Source: Bacteroidales bacterium | GTDB taxonomy: Bacteria; Bacteroidota; Bacteroidia; Bacteroidales; UBA932 | DNA length: 64,000 nt | Direction: 5' to 3' | Assembly (NCBI GenBank): GCA_009777095.1 | Contig: WRMN01000005.1 | Location: 1-64,000 of the forward strand | Shown here: positions 30,933 through 41,000 of the stretch, piece after piece | Position numbering within the stretch: the first letter of the stretch is position 1 | How the letters are laid out: the number at the start of each line of letters is the position of its first letter | Translations under genes and position numbers: made by a program | The notes under the pieces: generated by a model | The model's input: only the letters and a program-made list of their open reading frames with translations | Told to the model about the DNA's origin: nothing | Database searches by the model: none

Positions 30933-33563
30933 TCACCTCTGTTTATTCTCCAACCATATTATTTTGAGTAAGGCTTCTCCTACGCCTATTTTATAGCCTT
31001 CCGACACATACAAAATACCGCCGTTAGCAGATAAATATACCACCAAGGGGTAATTATCTTCAAATTGCCTTTGTAATGACGCGGTAACGGTTTTCAAGAT
31101 ATTTCCCTTATTAGCGCCTGAATAGCTGTTCAGCGGCAAGCCTTTGTAGGTATCAAGCGTAAATGAAGCGTTATAACGATCTTCGGGAACTAAGAAGAGT
31201 ACGCCGCCGCCCCATTCATTAAAGGCTTTGAGCCGCATATCCTGCAACAAGTGCTCGGAAGGCTCTTTTTTCGGATCAATAAAGCAAAGCGCCAAGCCTT
31301 TTCCATGCGACAGGGTTTTTAAACTATGCTTGCTATTATCGCTCAAATACACTTCCGTATTCATGTCCACCGAGCCTAATAAGGCAATTTTATCGGTAAT
31401 ATTAGACAATTTCACCTTAGTTGTATAGGTAGTAGCTAAGGTAAAATATTCGGCACGCACTGCCACAGAACCGTCGTTGGCACGGCTGCCGCTCATCAGC
31501 CTGTAGTAGCCCTCATCTAAGGATAAGTGGACATCATATTCCTTAACGGCAGGACTGTTCCATAAATTGAGCGTCTGAAAATCGTCGTTCTTATATACCG
31601 CCAGTGTATAATGGGTTAGGTAAGCAGGTTTCACAATATTTGTTTTATCGTTGCCAAGTATAAGATAGCTTTTCGACTGTTGCTCCGTAAGGTTTTCGGC
31701 CTCAAATAACACGTCGCGCCATTGCCTGTCGGAAAAATATTGCGGCTTTCCCGTAGCAGTTTCTATCTGCGCAGGAATTCCCAGACTGCGGCACAGGGCA
31801 ACAAAAAACACGTCGCGCGAACGACTATCGGCGCGCTTCAATTCATACACGCCCTGTGGAGTAATCAAACAATTATAATAATTGGCTGCATCATCAAGGG
31901 CGATATTTTCTTTCACATAGCGGATAATATGCTCCACCGTAGTCGGCTCACCTGCTATTTCACGAACAAATTCCGACTGTTGAAAAAAGCTGCGCCAGGG
32001 TCTAATCAACTCTGTGGCAATGCGCGGCGATAACATTTGCTGTACTAAAATAGTTTTAGGAATATCAGTAGTCATATAAGATAACCCATTATCAAAATGA
32101 TCATGTAAATAGTCTAAGGGCGTGTCTCTTAAATCTTTTTCCGATAAGGACAAGAGAAATTCGCTAATCCAATGCCTGTTATTTCCGCTATCTATAAAAG
32201 CAGCAATATCGCGCCAATTTCCCTGCGACAATTGCAGGATTTTCCACACTTCTTCTTTTTTCAACTGTTGACGCACTGCTAAGTCAATCGCATATTCTTC
32301 GGTAGCAAAAGTTTGCATATAAGCTGTGCGAATCGAGTCTTCCTGCTGCAAACGCAGGGCATGCAATGCCGCTTTTTCCGAGGATACCGCCGACACCTGC
32401 TGCTCCTGCGGCACATTTACTGTAAGCTCCTCCACATAAGGTTCGCCGGGCTGTTTATCTAAATGTACAAGCACGAGCGTATCGTCAGGGGTTGATTGGC
32501 CATAACCATAGCGGTCGGCTTTATCTGCCCATACCATAATATCGCCCATGCCGGAAATAATAGCGGCCATGCCTTGTTCATCGGTCTGCTTTTCTACCAT
32601 AGGATACCATTCGGCATAGTTATATACCTTGAATTGCACGCGGGCGCCGCTTATCGGTTGGCCGTTCTCATCTACCGCCTGCACCTTTACTTCGCGCGTG
32701 GGGGCATAATTCTCCAAAACATTAATCCGCGAAAATAAAGGGGTTTCTACATTTTTTTCTTCAGGCCCCGTATATAAGCCGAAGACTGTAGTGTGCACCA
32801 TCATTGCCCGTTTAACCGGACCGGTAAACCAGGCCATATTCAGCTCAGGTTCAGGTTCGCAAGCGCCCATGTAGTACCATTTTCCATCAACCCATACTTC
32901 TACCCAGGCATGGTTATCGTCGGTATGCACCCAGCGCGGCGTGTAGCATTGGCGGGCGGGGATACCCACAGCCCGCAGTGCGGCTACGGTAAAGGTCGAT
33001 TCCTCGCCGCAACGCCCCCATGAGGTGCGCATAAGCGCCAGCGGGGCCGAAGTGCGCCCATCGGTAGCGCGGTAAGTTACTTTCTCATGGCACCAATGGT
33101 TCACTTCCAAGGCCGCTTCGGCCATTGATAAACCTTTCACCCTGTCTTTTAATTCCTCGAAAAACACAATGCGGGCAGTGTCTAAATATTCGTTATTCAC
33201 ACGATATACTAATACAAAATGGCGAAAAATATCGCAGGGAACCGACTTTCCCCAGTGAAAATAATCCTGCGCTTTAAAGGCAGCGTCTATCTGCTTCAAG
33301 AAAAATTCTCCATCGTAGTCGGCCAGATCGCACAAGGGCATGTAGGCATACAAAAATTCCAAGGCTTCCCGCTGTTTCAGGCTGAGTTTGCGCTTGTCGA
33401 GCACGCCGAACAAGGCCTCAGCACGATGTTTGGCCTCTTCCTTTCTTTTCTGAAACTGCTCCTGCACCTGCGCTCGGTAGGTTTTATCTTTCAGAAAGTG
33501 TTCTTCTTGTCCGCAAGCCACCGCCAGTAGGGCGGTTAGTATGATAAACGAAACTTTTTTCAT
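30933..33563 (-). CDS. Transglutaminase-like domain lipoprotein
   Basis: Lipobox TALLAVAC; WGRCGEESTFTVAALRAVGIPARQCYTPRWVHTDDNHAWVEVWVDGKWYYMGACEP (C, H, D triad). Start 33563. Confidence 0.88.
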   Translation of the reverse strand: MKKVSFIILTALLAVACGQEEHFLKDKTYRAQVQEQFQKRKEEAKHRAEALFGVLDKRKLSLKQREALEFLYAYMPLCDLADYDGEFFLKQIDAAFKAQDYFHWGKSVPCDIFRHFVLVYRVNNEYLDTARIVFFEELKDRVKGLSMAEAALEVNHWCHEKVTYRATDGRTSAPLALMRTSWGRCGEESTFTVAALRAVGIPARQCYTPRWVHTDDNHAWVEVWVDGKWYYMGACEPEPELNMAWFTGPVKRAMMVHTTVFGLYTGPEEKNVETPLFSRINVLENYAPTREVKVQAVDENGQPISGARVQFKVYNYAEWYPMVEKQTDEQGMAAIISGMGDIMVWADKADRYGYGQSTPDDTLVLVHLDKQPGEPYVEELTVNVPQEQQVSAVSSEKAALHALRLQQEDSIRTAYMQTFATEEYAIDLAVRQQLKKEEVWKILQLSQGNWRDIAAFIDSGNNRHWISEFLLSLSEKDLRDTPLDYLHDHFDNGLSYMTTDIPKTILVQQMLSPRIATELIRPWRSFFQQSEFVREIAGEPTTVEHIIRYVKENIALDDAANYYNCLITPQGVYELKRADSRSRDVFFVALCRSLGIPAQIETATGKPQYFSDRQWRDVLFEAENLTEQQSKSYLILGNDKTNIVKPAYLTHYTLAVYKNDDFQTLNLWNSPAVKEYDVHLSLDEGYYRLMSGSRANDGSVAVRAEYFTLATTYTTKVKLSNITDKIALLGSVDMNTEVYLSDNSKHSLKTLSHGKGLALCFIDPKKEPSEHLLQDMRLKAFNEWGGGVLFLVPEDRYNASFTLDTYKGLPLNSYSGANKGNILKTVTASLQRQFEDNYPLVVYLSANGGILYVSEGYKIGVGEALLKIIWLENKQR

Positions 33564-33568
33564 GTTGC

Positions 33569-34306
33569 TTATTTGTTGATTTGGGTATTTGTTGAAGACT
33601 GCTTCCTGCTTCGTCCTTCGCAGTCGCAATGACGGTTGAAAGTTGTTGAAGGTGGTAGGCCTGCGCGGAAAGAGCCGTGAATTTCCTTAGCATCGGTGTT
33701 TTTAATGAGTTCGGCGGCATTTTCTGCAGTAATGCCGGCGCCGGGCATCACAATGATGCGTGTCCCGGCCTGCGACACTAATTGTCGTAGCATTGCTGCA
33801 CCTTCCGGAGCCGAAGGGTACCCTCCGGAGGTTAGCACCCGCTCGCAGCCTAACTCAATAATGCTTTCTAAGCACTCAGGCAGGTTACGGCAAGAGTCGA
33901 AAGCCCGATGGAAGGTTACCTGCATATTGTATTGACGGGCAATAGCCATCAATATAGCACAACGGCGGACATCAATGCTTCCGTCGGCATTCAGCATTCC
34001 TATCACTACGCCGTGGCAGCCTAACTTGCCGCAGCAGTGAATATCCGATTGCATCAGAGCAAATTCGGTATCGTTATACAAAAAATCACCTCCCCGCGGA
34101 CGGACAAGGACAAAGACGTCTATGTTCAGCAGTCGCCGCACGGCTTCTATTATGCCAAAAGAGGGAGTAGTACCACCTACTGCCAAGTTTTGGCATAGTT
34201 CTATTCTGTCGGCTCCGCCTTGCTGCGCGTCTAATGCCGCATCAATGCTTTCGACACAGACTTCTATCTTAATTTTATTATTTGTAGCCACAAATTCTGC
34301 AATCAC
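33569..34306 (-). CDS. cutC: CutC-family protein with repeat-derived C-terminus
   Basis: IEVCVESIDAALDAQQGGADRIELCQNLAVGGTTPS; GCERVLTSGG; C-terminus FNRHCDCEGRSRKQSSTNTQINK. Confidence 0.93.
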   Translation of the reverse strand: MIAEFVATNNKIKIEVCVESIDAALDAQQGGADRIELCQNLAVGGTTPSFGIIEAVRRLLNIDVFVLVRPRGGDFLYNDTEFALMQSDIHCCGKLGCHGVVIGMLNADGSIDVRRCAILMAIARQYNMQVTFHRAFDSCRNLPECLESIIELGCERVLTSGGYPSAPEGAAMLRQLVSQAGTRIIVMPGAGITAENAAELIKNTDAKEIHGSFRAGLPPSTTFNRHCDCEGRSRKQSSTNTQINK

Positions 34307-35016
34307 TTCATATTGTGGTAAACATTCTGCACGTCATCGTCCTCTTCAAATCGCTCAATCAATTTTTCGAGTTCTGTCCTTTGCTCGGGAAGAAGTTCTT
34401 TTAATTCGGCAGTGGGAATACGTTCAAAGCCGCCGCTCAGCAGTTCTAAACCCTGTTCTTCAATATATTTCTGAATAGCGCCGTATGATTCAAATCCGCC
34501 GTATATCATCACCTCATCGCCGTCGGCAAAAATTTCTTCGCCGCCAAAGTCTATCAACTCCAACTCCATATTTTCAATATCCATACCTTCTTTCGCCTTC
34601 ACCTTAAACATACATTTACGTTCGAACATAAACTCCACGCTGCCCGAAGTACCTAAGGAACCGCCGAATTTGTTAAAATAACTGCGTATGTTGGCAACGG
34701 TACGCATAGTGTTATCGGTAGCCGTTTCTACAAGGAAAGCAATACCATGAGGGCCATAGCCTTCATACACCACTTCCTTGTATTCGCTTTGGTCTTTTTC
34801 AATCGCCCGTTTAATGGCCCTTTCGATATTATCTTTGGGCATATTTTCAGCTCTAGCCATTTGAATGACAGCCCGCAGGCGGGGATTATTTTCGGGGTCA
34901 GGGCCGCCGGACTTGGCAGCTATGGTCAACTCTTTTCCTATACGTGTAAACACGCGGGACATATTGCCCCAGCGTTTCATTTTACGTTCTTTACGATATT
35001 CAAAAGCACGTCCCAT
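34303..35016 (-). CDS. YebC/PmpR-family regulatory protein
   Basis: KSGGPDPENNPRLRAVIQMARAENMPKDNIERAIKRA; YEGYGPHGIAFLVETATDNTMRT. Confidence 0.96.
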   Translation of the reverse strand: MGRAFEYRKERKMKRWGNMSRVFTRIGKELTIAAKSGGPDPENNPRLRAVIQMARAENMPKDNIERAIKRAIEKDQSEYKEVVYEGYGPHGIAFLVETATDNTMRTVANIRSYFNKFGGSLGTSGSVEFMFERKCMFKVKAKEGMDIENMELELIDFGGEEIFADGDEVMIYGGFESYGAIQKYIEEQGLELLSGGFERIPTAELKELLPEQRTELEKLIERFEEDDDVQNVYHNMK

Positions 35017-35034
35017 AGTATGTCGATTTTTAGT

Positions 35035-35703
35035 TTATTCCATAGGCGATACCTCGCCGATATATTTGTCTATTTCGCGGGCTTCCTCAGACTGAGGATA
35101 ATTAGTTTTAATACGCAGGAACATCTTCAGGGCCTCTTCGGGCTTACCCGAAGCTTTATAAGTAAGCCCTGCCTTCAGCAATGGCTCTGCCGCAAAAATA
35201 TTTTCGCGATAATTAGCTGCTTTCAGGAAATAATTCAGCGCCTCAGGATAATTATTCAGATTAACGTAAGCATCGCCGATACGAGCTAATGCAATAGCCG
35301 ATGTAATCTCATCGCCTACCTTGTATTTCTTCAAGTTTTCAATAGCTTGTTCGTATTGGCCTAATTTCAATTGGCAAATCCCTGCATAAAAGTAAACCAT
35401 ATCGCCGGCCTTGCTGCCGTATTCATCAATAATCTGCAAAAAGCCCGAATTATTACCATCGCCGTTCAACGCTAAGGATAGAGAATCTATACGGTAGTAT
35501 TGTTCTGCTATAAACATCTGACTACGAGCTTCTTCTTGTTGCGGCTCATAGTAAAATTTTTGATAACCGAAATAAATCAGCACTATGGCCAATATGCCGA
35601 CCACAGCATAAATAATAACATTTTTATATTTTGTCAAAAATTGTTCTGCGGACGAAAGTACTTGTCCTACAGCTTCTCCGGAATTGTGAGCTTGTTTAGC
35701 CAT
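35035..35703 (-). CDS. TPR-like membrane-anchored protein
   Basis: N-terminal TM VIIYAVVGILAIVLIYFGYQKF; TPR-like repeats. Start MAKQAHN at 35703. Confidence 0.8.
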   Translation of the reverse strand: MAKQAHNSGEAVGQVLSSAEQFLTKYKNVIIYAVVGILAIVLIYFGYQKFYYEPQQEEARSQMFIAEQYYRIDSLSLALNGDGNNSGFLQIIDEYGSKAGDMVYFYAGICQLKLGQYEQAIENLKKYKVGDEITSAIALARIGDAYVNLNNYPEALNYFLKAANYRENIFAAEPLLKAGLTYKASGKPEEALKMFLRIKTNYPQSEEAREIDKYIGEVSPME

Positions 35704-35790
35704 GAAAATAATATTAATAAATTTAGGGTTGCAAATATAGTGTTTTTTTATGAAATAGTAAAAAAAATTTCTACAAACTATGTAAAATAG

Positions 35791-35798
35791 TATCTTTG
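35791..35798 (+). promoter_or_regulatory. Promoter -7 TATCTTTG
   Basis: TAnnTTTG just upstream of recF start at 35803. Confidence 0.45.
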
Positions 35799-35802
35799 TG
35801 CT

Positions 35803-36894
35803 ATGCTTTTGAAACAAATTTCCATAACGAATTTTAAGAATATCGTAGCAACTACACTGCGTTTTTCCCCGAATATCAATTGTATAGTAGGTAATAACGG
35901 CGAGGGGAAGACCAACCTCTTAGATGCTGTTTATTACCTGTCTATGACCAAAAGTTACTTCGGAGGCAGCGACCTATTCCATATTCGACATGGGGAACAG
36001 TATTTTTTATTACAGGGATTATTTTCGCATGATAATGAGGAAGAACAAGTTAACTGCGGCGTTACACGGGAAGAAGGAAAAATTTTTAAACGGAATGGAA
36101 AGACTTACAACCGTTTAGCTGAGCATGTAGGACGTTTTCCCTTAGTAATGGTTTCGCCTACCGACAATACGTTAATTAATGAATCGGGAGAAGAACGCCG
36201 GAGGTATTTGAACGGCATTTTGGCACAAAGCGAAAAAGAGTACCTAAATGTATTGTTGCGGTATAATCATACTCTCTTACAGCGCAATAAGCTGCTTAAA
36301 ACCCCTTACGACAGTAATATGCCGACTTTATTGAGTGCTATTGATGAGCAAATGGTTGATGTTGGAAAAAAAGTATATAACTTTCGTAAACAGCTAATTA
36401 TAGATTTGCAACCTTATTTTAGCCAGGCCTATGCTACCCTCTCCGAAAATAAGGAAGAGGTGAGTTTAATCTACCGTTCAGAACTTGATAATGAGGATTT
36501 TGTAGAGATATTGGAACGAAACCGCGACCGCGACAGGATCTTGCAGCACACTTCTGCCGGCATACACCGCGACGACCTTAGCATGTTAATAGAGGGCTAC
36601 CCCTTACGGCGCACAGGCTCACAAGGGCAACAAAAAACCTTTCTGCTGGCATTGAAGTTAGCCCAGTTTGAGTTGCTTCATCGGCAAAAAGGCTTCCGAC
36701 CCTTGCTGTTGCTCGATGATATTTTTGACAAGTTGGACGCCGACAGGGTACATCAACTGTTAAGCATGGTAGCTCAGGCCAACTTCGGCCAAATATTTAT
36801 TACCGACAGCAACAAGGTGCGCGTCGATGGCATAGTGCAGCAACTAACGCAGGATTACGCCATGTTCACGGCGGAGAAGGGAGTATTTAAATGA
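35803..36894 (+). CDS. recF: DNA replication and repair protein RecF
   Basis: NCIVGNNGEGKTNLLDAVYYLSMTKSY; GSQGQQKTFLLALKLAQFELL; LLLLDDIFDKLDADR. Confidence 0.96.
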   Translation: MLLKQISITNFKNIVATTLRFSPNINCIVGNNGEGKTNLLDAVYYLSMTKSYFGGSDLFHIRHGEQYFLLQGLFSHDNEEEQVNCGVTREEGKIFKRNGKTYNRLAEHVGRFPLVMVSPTDNTLINESGEERRRYLNGILAQSEKEYLNVLLRYNHTLLQRNKLLKTPYDSNMPTLLSAIDEQMVDVGKKVYNFRKQLIIDLQPYFSQAYATLSENKEEVSLIYRSELDNEDFVEILERNRDRDRILQHTSAGIHRDDLSMLIEGYPLRRTGSQGQQKTFLLALKLAQFELLHRQKGFRPLLLLDDIFDKLDADRVHQLLSMVAQANFGQIFITDSNKVRVDGIVQQLTQDYAMFTAEKGVFK

Positions 36895-37069
36895 GGATTG
36901 TTGAAGGTTTCTTACATCTCATACTTCACATTCCCAAAAAACGAAAAAGCCAATGAAAGAATATGGATGCGCTATTAAATGACCTGATAGGAAATCTTCC
37001 TCAAGTACAAATAACTACTTACACGAATTCAGTGATTTATAATCCGTAAATATTGCTTACCTTTGCAGC

Positions 37070-38053
37070 ATGAAGATTACTCATCTTACCTTCGATAAGT
37101 ATCCGCTGTTTTTGGCGCCTATGGACGAGGTAACCGACGCCTCGTTCCGTTATGTGTGTAAGCATTTCGGCGCCGACATGATGTTTACTGAATTTGTAGC
37201 TGCCGACGGATTAATACGCGATGCCGCTTCGACTGTAGCTAAGATGCAAATTTACGATTATGAGCGCCCTATCGGCATTCAAATCTACGGACACCTGATG
37301 GAGCCTATGATTGAAGCCGCACGCATTGCCGAAGAGGTTGCACCTGATGTGATTGACATTAATTTCGGCTGTCCGATGAGAAAGATTGCCGCCCGCGGCG
37401 CTGGCTCGGGCATAATGCGCGAACCCGACAAGATGGTGGAGATGACCAGCCGGATTGTTGATGCTGTCAAAGTTCCGGTAACCGTTAAAACCCGCTTAGG
37501 CTGGGACGAGGACAGTAAGATTATTGTAGAATTAGCCGAACGCCTGCAGGATACGGGCATAGCGGCGCTGACCATTCACGGCCGCACCCGCGCACAGGTA
37601 TATAAGGGTGAAGCCGACTGGACCCTGATCGGCGAGGTGAAGCGTAACCCGCGAATGAAGATACCCATCATTGGCAACGGCGATGTGAAGAGTCCGCAAC
37701 GCGCTAAAGAAATGTTCGACCGCTATGGAGTGGACGCCATCATGATTGGCCGTGCTACCTATGGTCACCCTTGGATTTTCAGGGAAATCAAGCATTACAT
37801 AGCGACCGGAGAGCTATTGCCCGACATGCAAGTCAGTGAAAGGGTGGCCTTAGCAAAAATACACTTACAAAAATCAATTGAGGTAAAAGGCGAGCGCACC
37901 GGCGTGTTGGAAATGCGGCGCCACCTGAGCAACTACTTCAAAGCCTTGCCAGACTTCAAGGAAACACGCAGCAAATTAGTTACCGAAAACAACCCCGAAA
38001 AGGTGACAGAAATATTGGATTATATCGGGGAAAGGTGGAAAGAATCGGCTTAA
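37070..38053 (+). CDS. tRNA-dihydrouridine synthase (DusB-type)
   Basis: LAPMDEVTDASFRYVCKHFGADMMFTEFV; DINFGCPMRKIAARGAGSGIM; GNGDVKSPQRAKEMFDRYGVDAIMIGRATYGHPWIF. Confidence 0.95.
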   Translation: MKITHLTFDKYPLFLAPMDEVTDASFRYVCKHFGADMMFTEFVAADGLIRDAASTVAKMQIYDYERPIGIQIYGHLMEPMIEAARIAEEVAPDVIDINFGCPMRKIAARGAGSGIMREPDKMVEMTSRIVDAVKVPVTVKTRLGWDEDSKIIVELAERLQDTGIAALTIHGRTRAQVYKGEADWTLIGEVKRNPRMKIPIIGNGDVKSPQRAKEMFDRYGVDAIMIGRATYGHPWIFREIKHYIATGELLPDMQVSERVALAKIHLQKSIEVKGERTGVLEMRRHLSNYFKALPDFKETRSKLVTENNPEKVTEILDYIGERWKESA

Positions 38054-38055
38054 TT

Positions 38056-41000
38056 TTACCTTACTAAAGAAATACTACCTGCCGGATGAGTTTCGCGTCC
38101 TTTTTTATCAATGTAACGTAGAACATAAAAATAAGCATCTGAGGGCGCTTCCCTGTCTTTTTCAGTACCATCCCAGCCATCATCGCCTTCAAATATCTTT
38201 CGGCCAAGCCTGTCGTAAATAATAACGCGGTAGCCTTTCATAAAATGATCATTTACCCCGTCGTTATTGGGCGAAAATACTACAGGTATAAAGAGATTAC
38301 CCGCTAAACTGTAATCATTGCTTACACTGCAACCATTACTGTCGGTTACTTCTACCGTAAATGTATAAATTTGGTCATCGTAGGTTCCGAAAGCACAAAC
38401 ACCCTTAATAGTACCATCATTGTGAAGCGTCATACCATTAGGAAGAAGTCCGGAGACAATAGTATAGAACGGCGAATCGGCATTGCTTTGCAACTGCTGC
38501 TCGTAATACCTGTTACGCTCAAAATCAGGCAAAACCGTCGGATTAAGATGCAATAAATCTCCTACCGTAATATACACCGTATCCTGCACGTCGGGACAGT
38601 ATTGCCGCGAAGCCGTAATAACATAAGAAGAAGAAGAGGTATGGCTAAAAGTGGTTTGCGGAACATTCCATGTAATATTATCGGCATCGTAATGATCAGT
38701 TGTCAGCGTCAGTATTGTGCCGTAACAAACAAAAAGGTCGTCCATGGCTTTCAACTCCGGCGGTTGAGCGACAGAAATGCTGAGGCTGCCTTGCGAAACA
38801 CAATGATGAATACTGGTAGCCTTAACATAGAAGGTGGTATCGGTAGTTAAGGAAGCAATAGTAAACGAAGTCGTTCCGAGAAATTGTGTCTGCAAGAAGT
38901 CTTCATACCAATTTAGAACATCGGTGTCGTCAACGGTAGATGCCGTAACCGTAACGCTTTCACCCGAGCAAATATTACTGTTGCTAATAATCAGCACAGG
39001 CAAGGGATTAATCGTAACCTTCACTGAGTCGCGGACAGAACAGTTATGCTCTGATACGGCTTCGACATAATAAACCGTAGTGGTAGCAGGCGTAAGCGTC
39101 ATCGTATTAGCCGTAACTATAGCGCTGGTATAATTTGGGTCGCTGTACCATGTAAGGGTTCCGCTGATATTGGTTATCGTAGCGCTAATGTCTAATGTTG
39201 TTCCGTAACATTCGGCTACATCGGGGCTGACAACCAAGTGGGGCAACGGATTTACCGTTACCGTTACAGGACCTGCCGAACTCGAACAGCCATGGCTGTT
39301 GAGTACTATGACCGAATAGTCGGCAGTGGCCGTTAAGGAACTTAGCGGATAAGTATTTACTGTAGTAGTTCCTAATTGTATTGCGCCCTCATACCAGGTA
39401 TAAGTCATAGCCGCTGTATTTCCATTCAAAATGTCGGCTGTTAAGGTTGTACTTTCATCGGAGCAAATAGTAGAATAGGAAGCCGAAAGGCTGACTTCCG
39501 GCAATGGATTAACGGTTACTGTTATAACTGTTGCAGAACCTGAGCAGCCATTTTCGTTCAGGACTTCTACCGAATAGTCGGCTGTGGTCGTTAAGGCGCT
39601 TAACGGATAGGTATTGACAGTGGTGGTTCCTAATTGGGTTGCACCCTCATACCAGGTATAAGTCATAGCCGCCGTACTTCCACCCAAAACATCGGCTGTT
39701 AAGGTTGTACTTTCACCGGAACAGAGCGTAGAGGCTGAGGCGGAAAGACTGACCTCAGGCAGCGGATTTACCGTTACCGTAACAGGGCCTGCCGAGTCGG
39801 AACAGTCATTGCTGTTGAGCACTGTTACCGAATAGTCGGCTGTGGCCGTCAAGGCGCTTAACGAATAGGTATTGACAGTGGTAGTTCCCAAGGTGTTTGT
39901 ACCCTCATACCAGGTATAAGTCATAGCCGCCGTACTTCCATCTAAAACCTCGGCTGTTAAGGTTGTACTTTCACCGGAGCAAATAGTGGACGATGAGACC
40001 GAAAGTTGGACATCGGGAAGCGGGTTCACGGTTACCTGCAGCATCTCTGAGGTCTCTAAACAGCCATCGCTATTGGTTACTCGTACATAGTAATTAGAAG
40101 TCTCCTCCAAATTGCTTATCGGATAAGTGTTTTCGGTTGTAGTATCTAAGAGGCCGGCGCTTCCATACCAAACATAGGTCATAACTGTGGTCGTTCCGCC
40201 CGATACTTCCGCTGTTAAGGTTGTAGATTCGCCAAAGCAAATAGTAGCCGAAGATACTGACAGATCAACCACCGGCAAGGGATTTGCCGTTATTGTTATC
40301 GAAGCAGAGGTAGCTATGCAGCCATTGTTATTGATTACTTCCACGTAGTAATCGGCAGTCGCGGCCATAGCGCTTAGATAGAAATTATCTACTGAGGTAA
40401 CTCCCATTGAAGTAGTATTTTCATACCAGATATAATACATAAGTGTAGTAGTTCCTCCGGAAACCTCGGCTGTTAGGATAGGCGATTCCCCAATACAAAC
40501 ACTGGTAGAAGAAGCCGAAAGGCTGACCACCGGCAGTAGATTTACCGTTATAGTTGCCGGAGTGGAAGTCTCAGAACAGCCATTACTGTTAAGTACTGTT
40601 ACCGAATAGTCGGCGGTGACCGTCAAAGAGCTTAGCGGATAGGTATTTACCGTAGTAGTTCCTAATTGGGTTGCGCCCTCATACCAGGTATAAGTCATAG
40701 CTGTAGTAGTCCCGCCGGAAACATCAACGGTTAGGGTAGCAGGGTCGCCGTAACACACATCGGGTGAGGAAGTTAATAAGCTTACTATCGGCAAAGGATT
40801 TACCGTTACTGTAACAGGACTTGAGGATCCGAAACAGTCATTGCTGTTGAGCACTGTTACCGAATAGTCGGCAGTGGCTGTCAAGGCGCTTAGCTGATAA
40901 GTATTTACAGTAGTAGTTCCCAAGGCGATTGCGCCCTCATACCAGGTATAAGTCATAGCCGCCGTGTTTCCATCTAACACCTCGGCTGTTAAAGTTGTAG

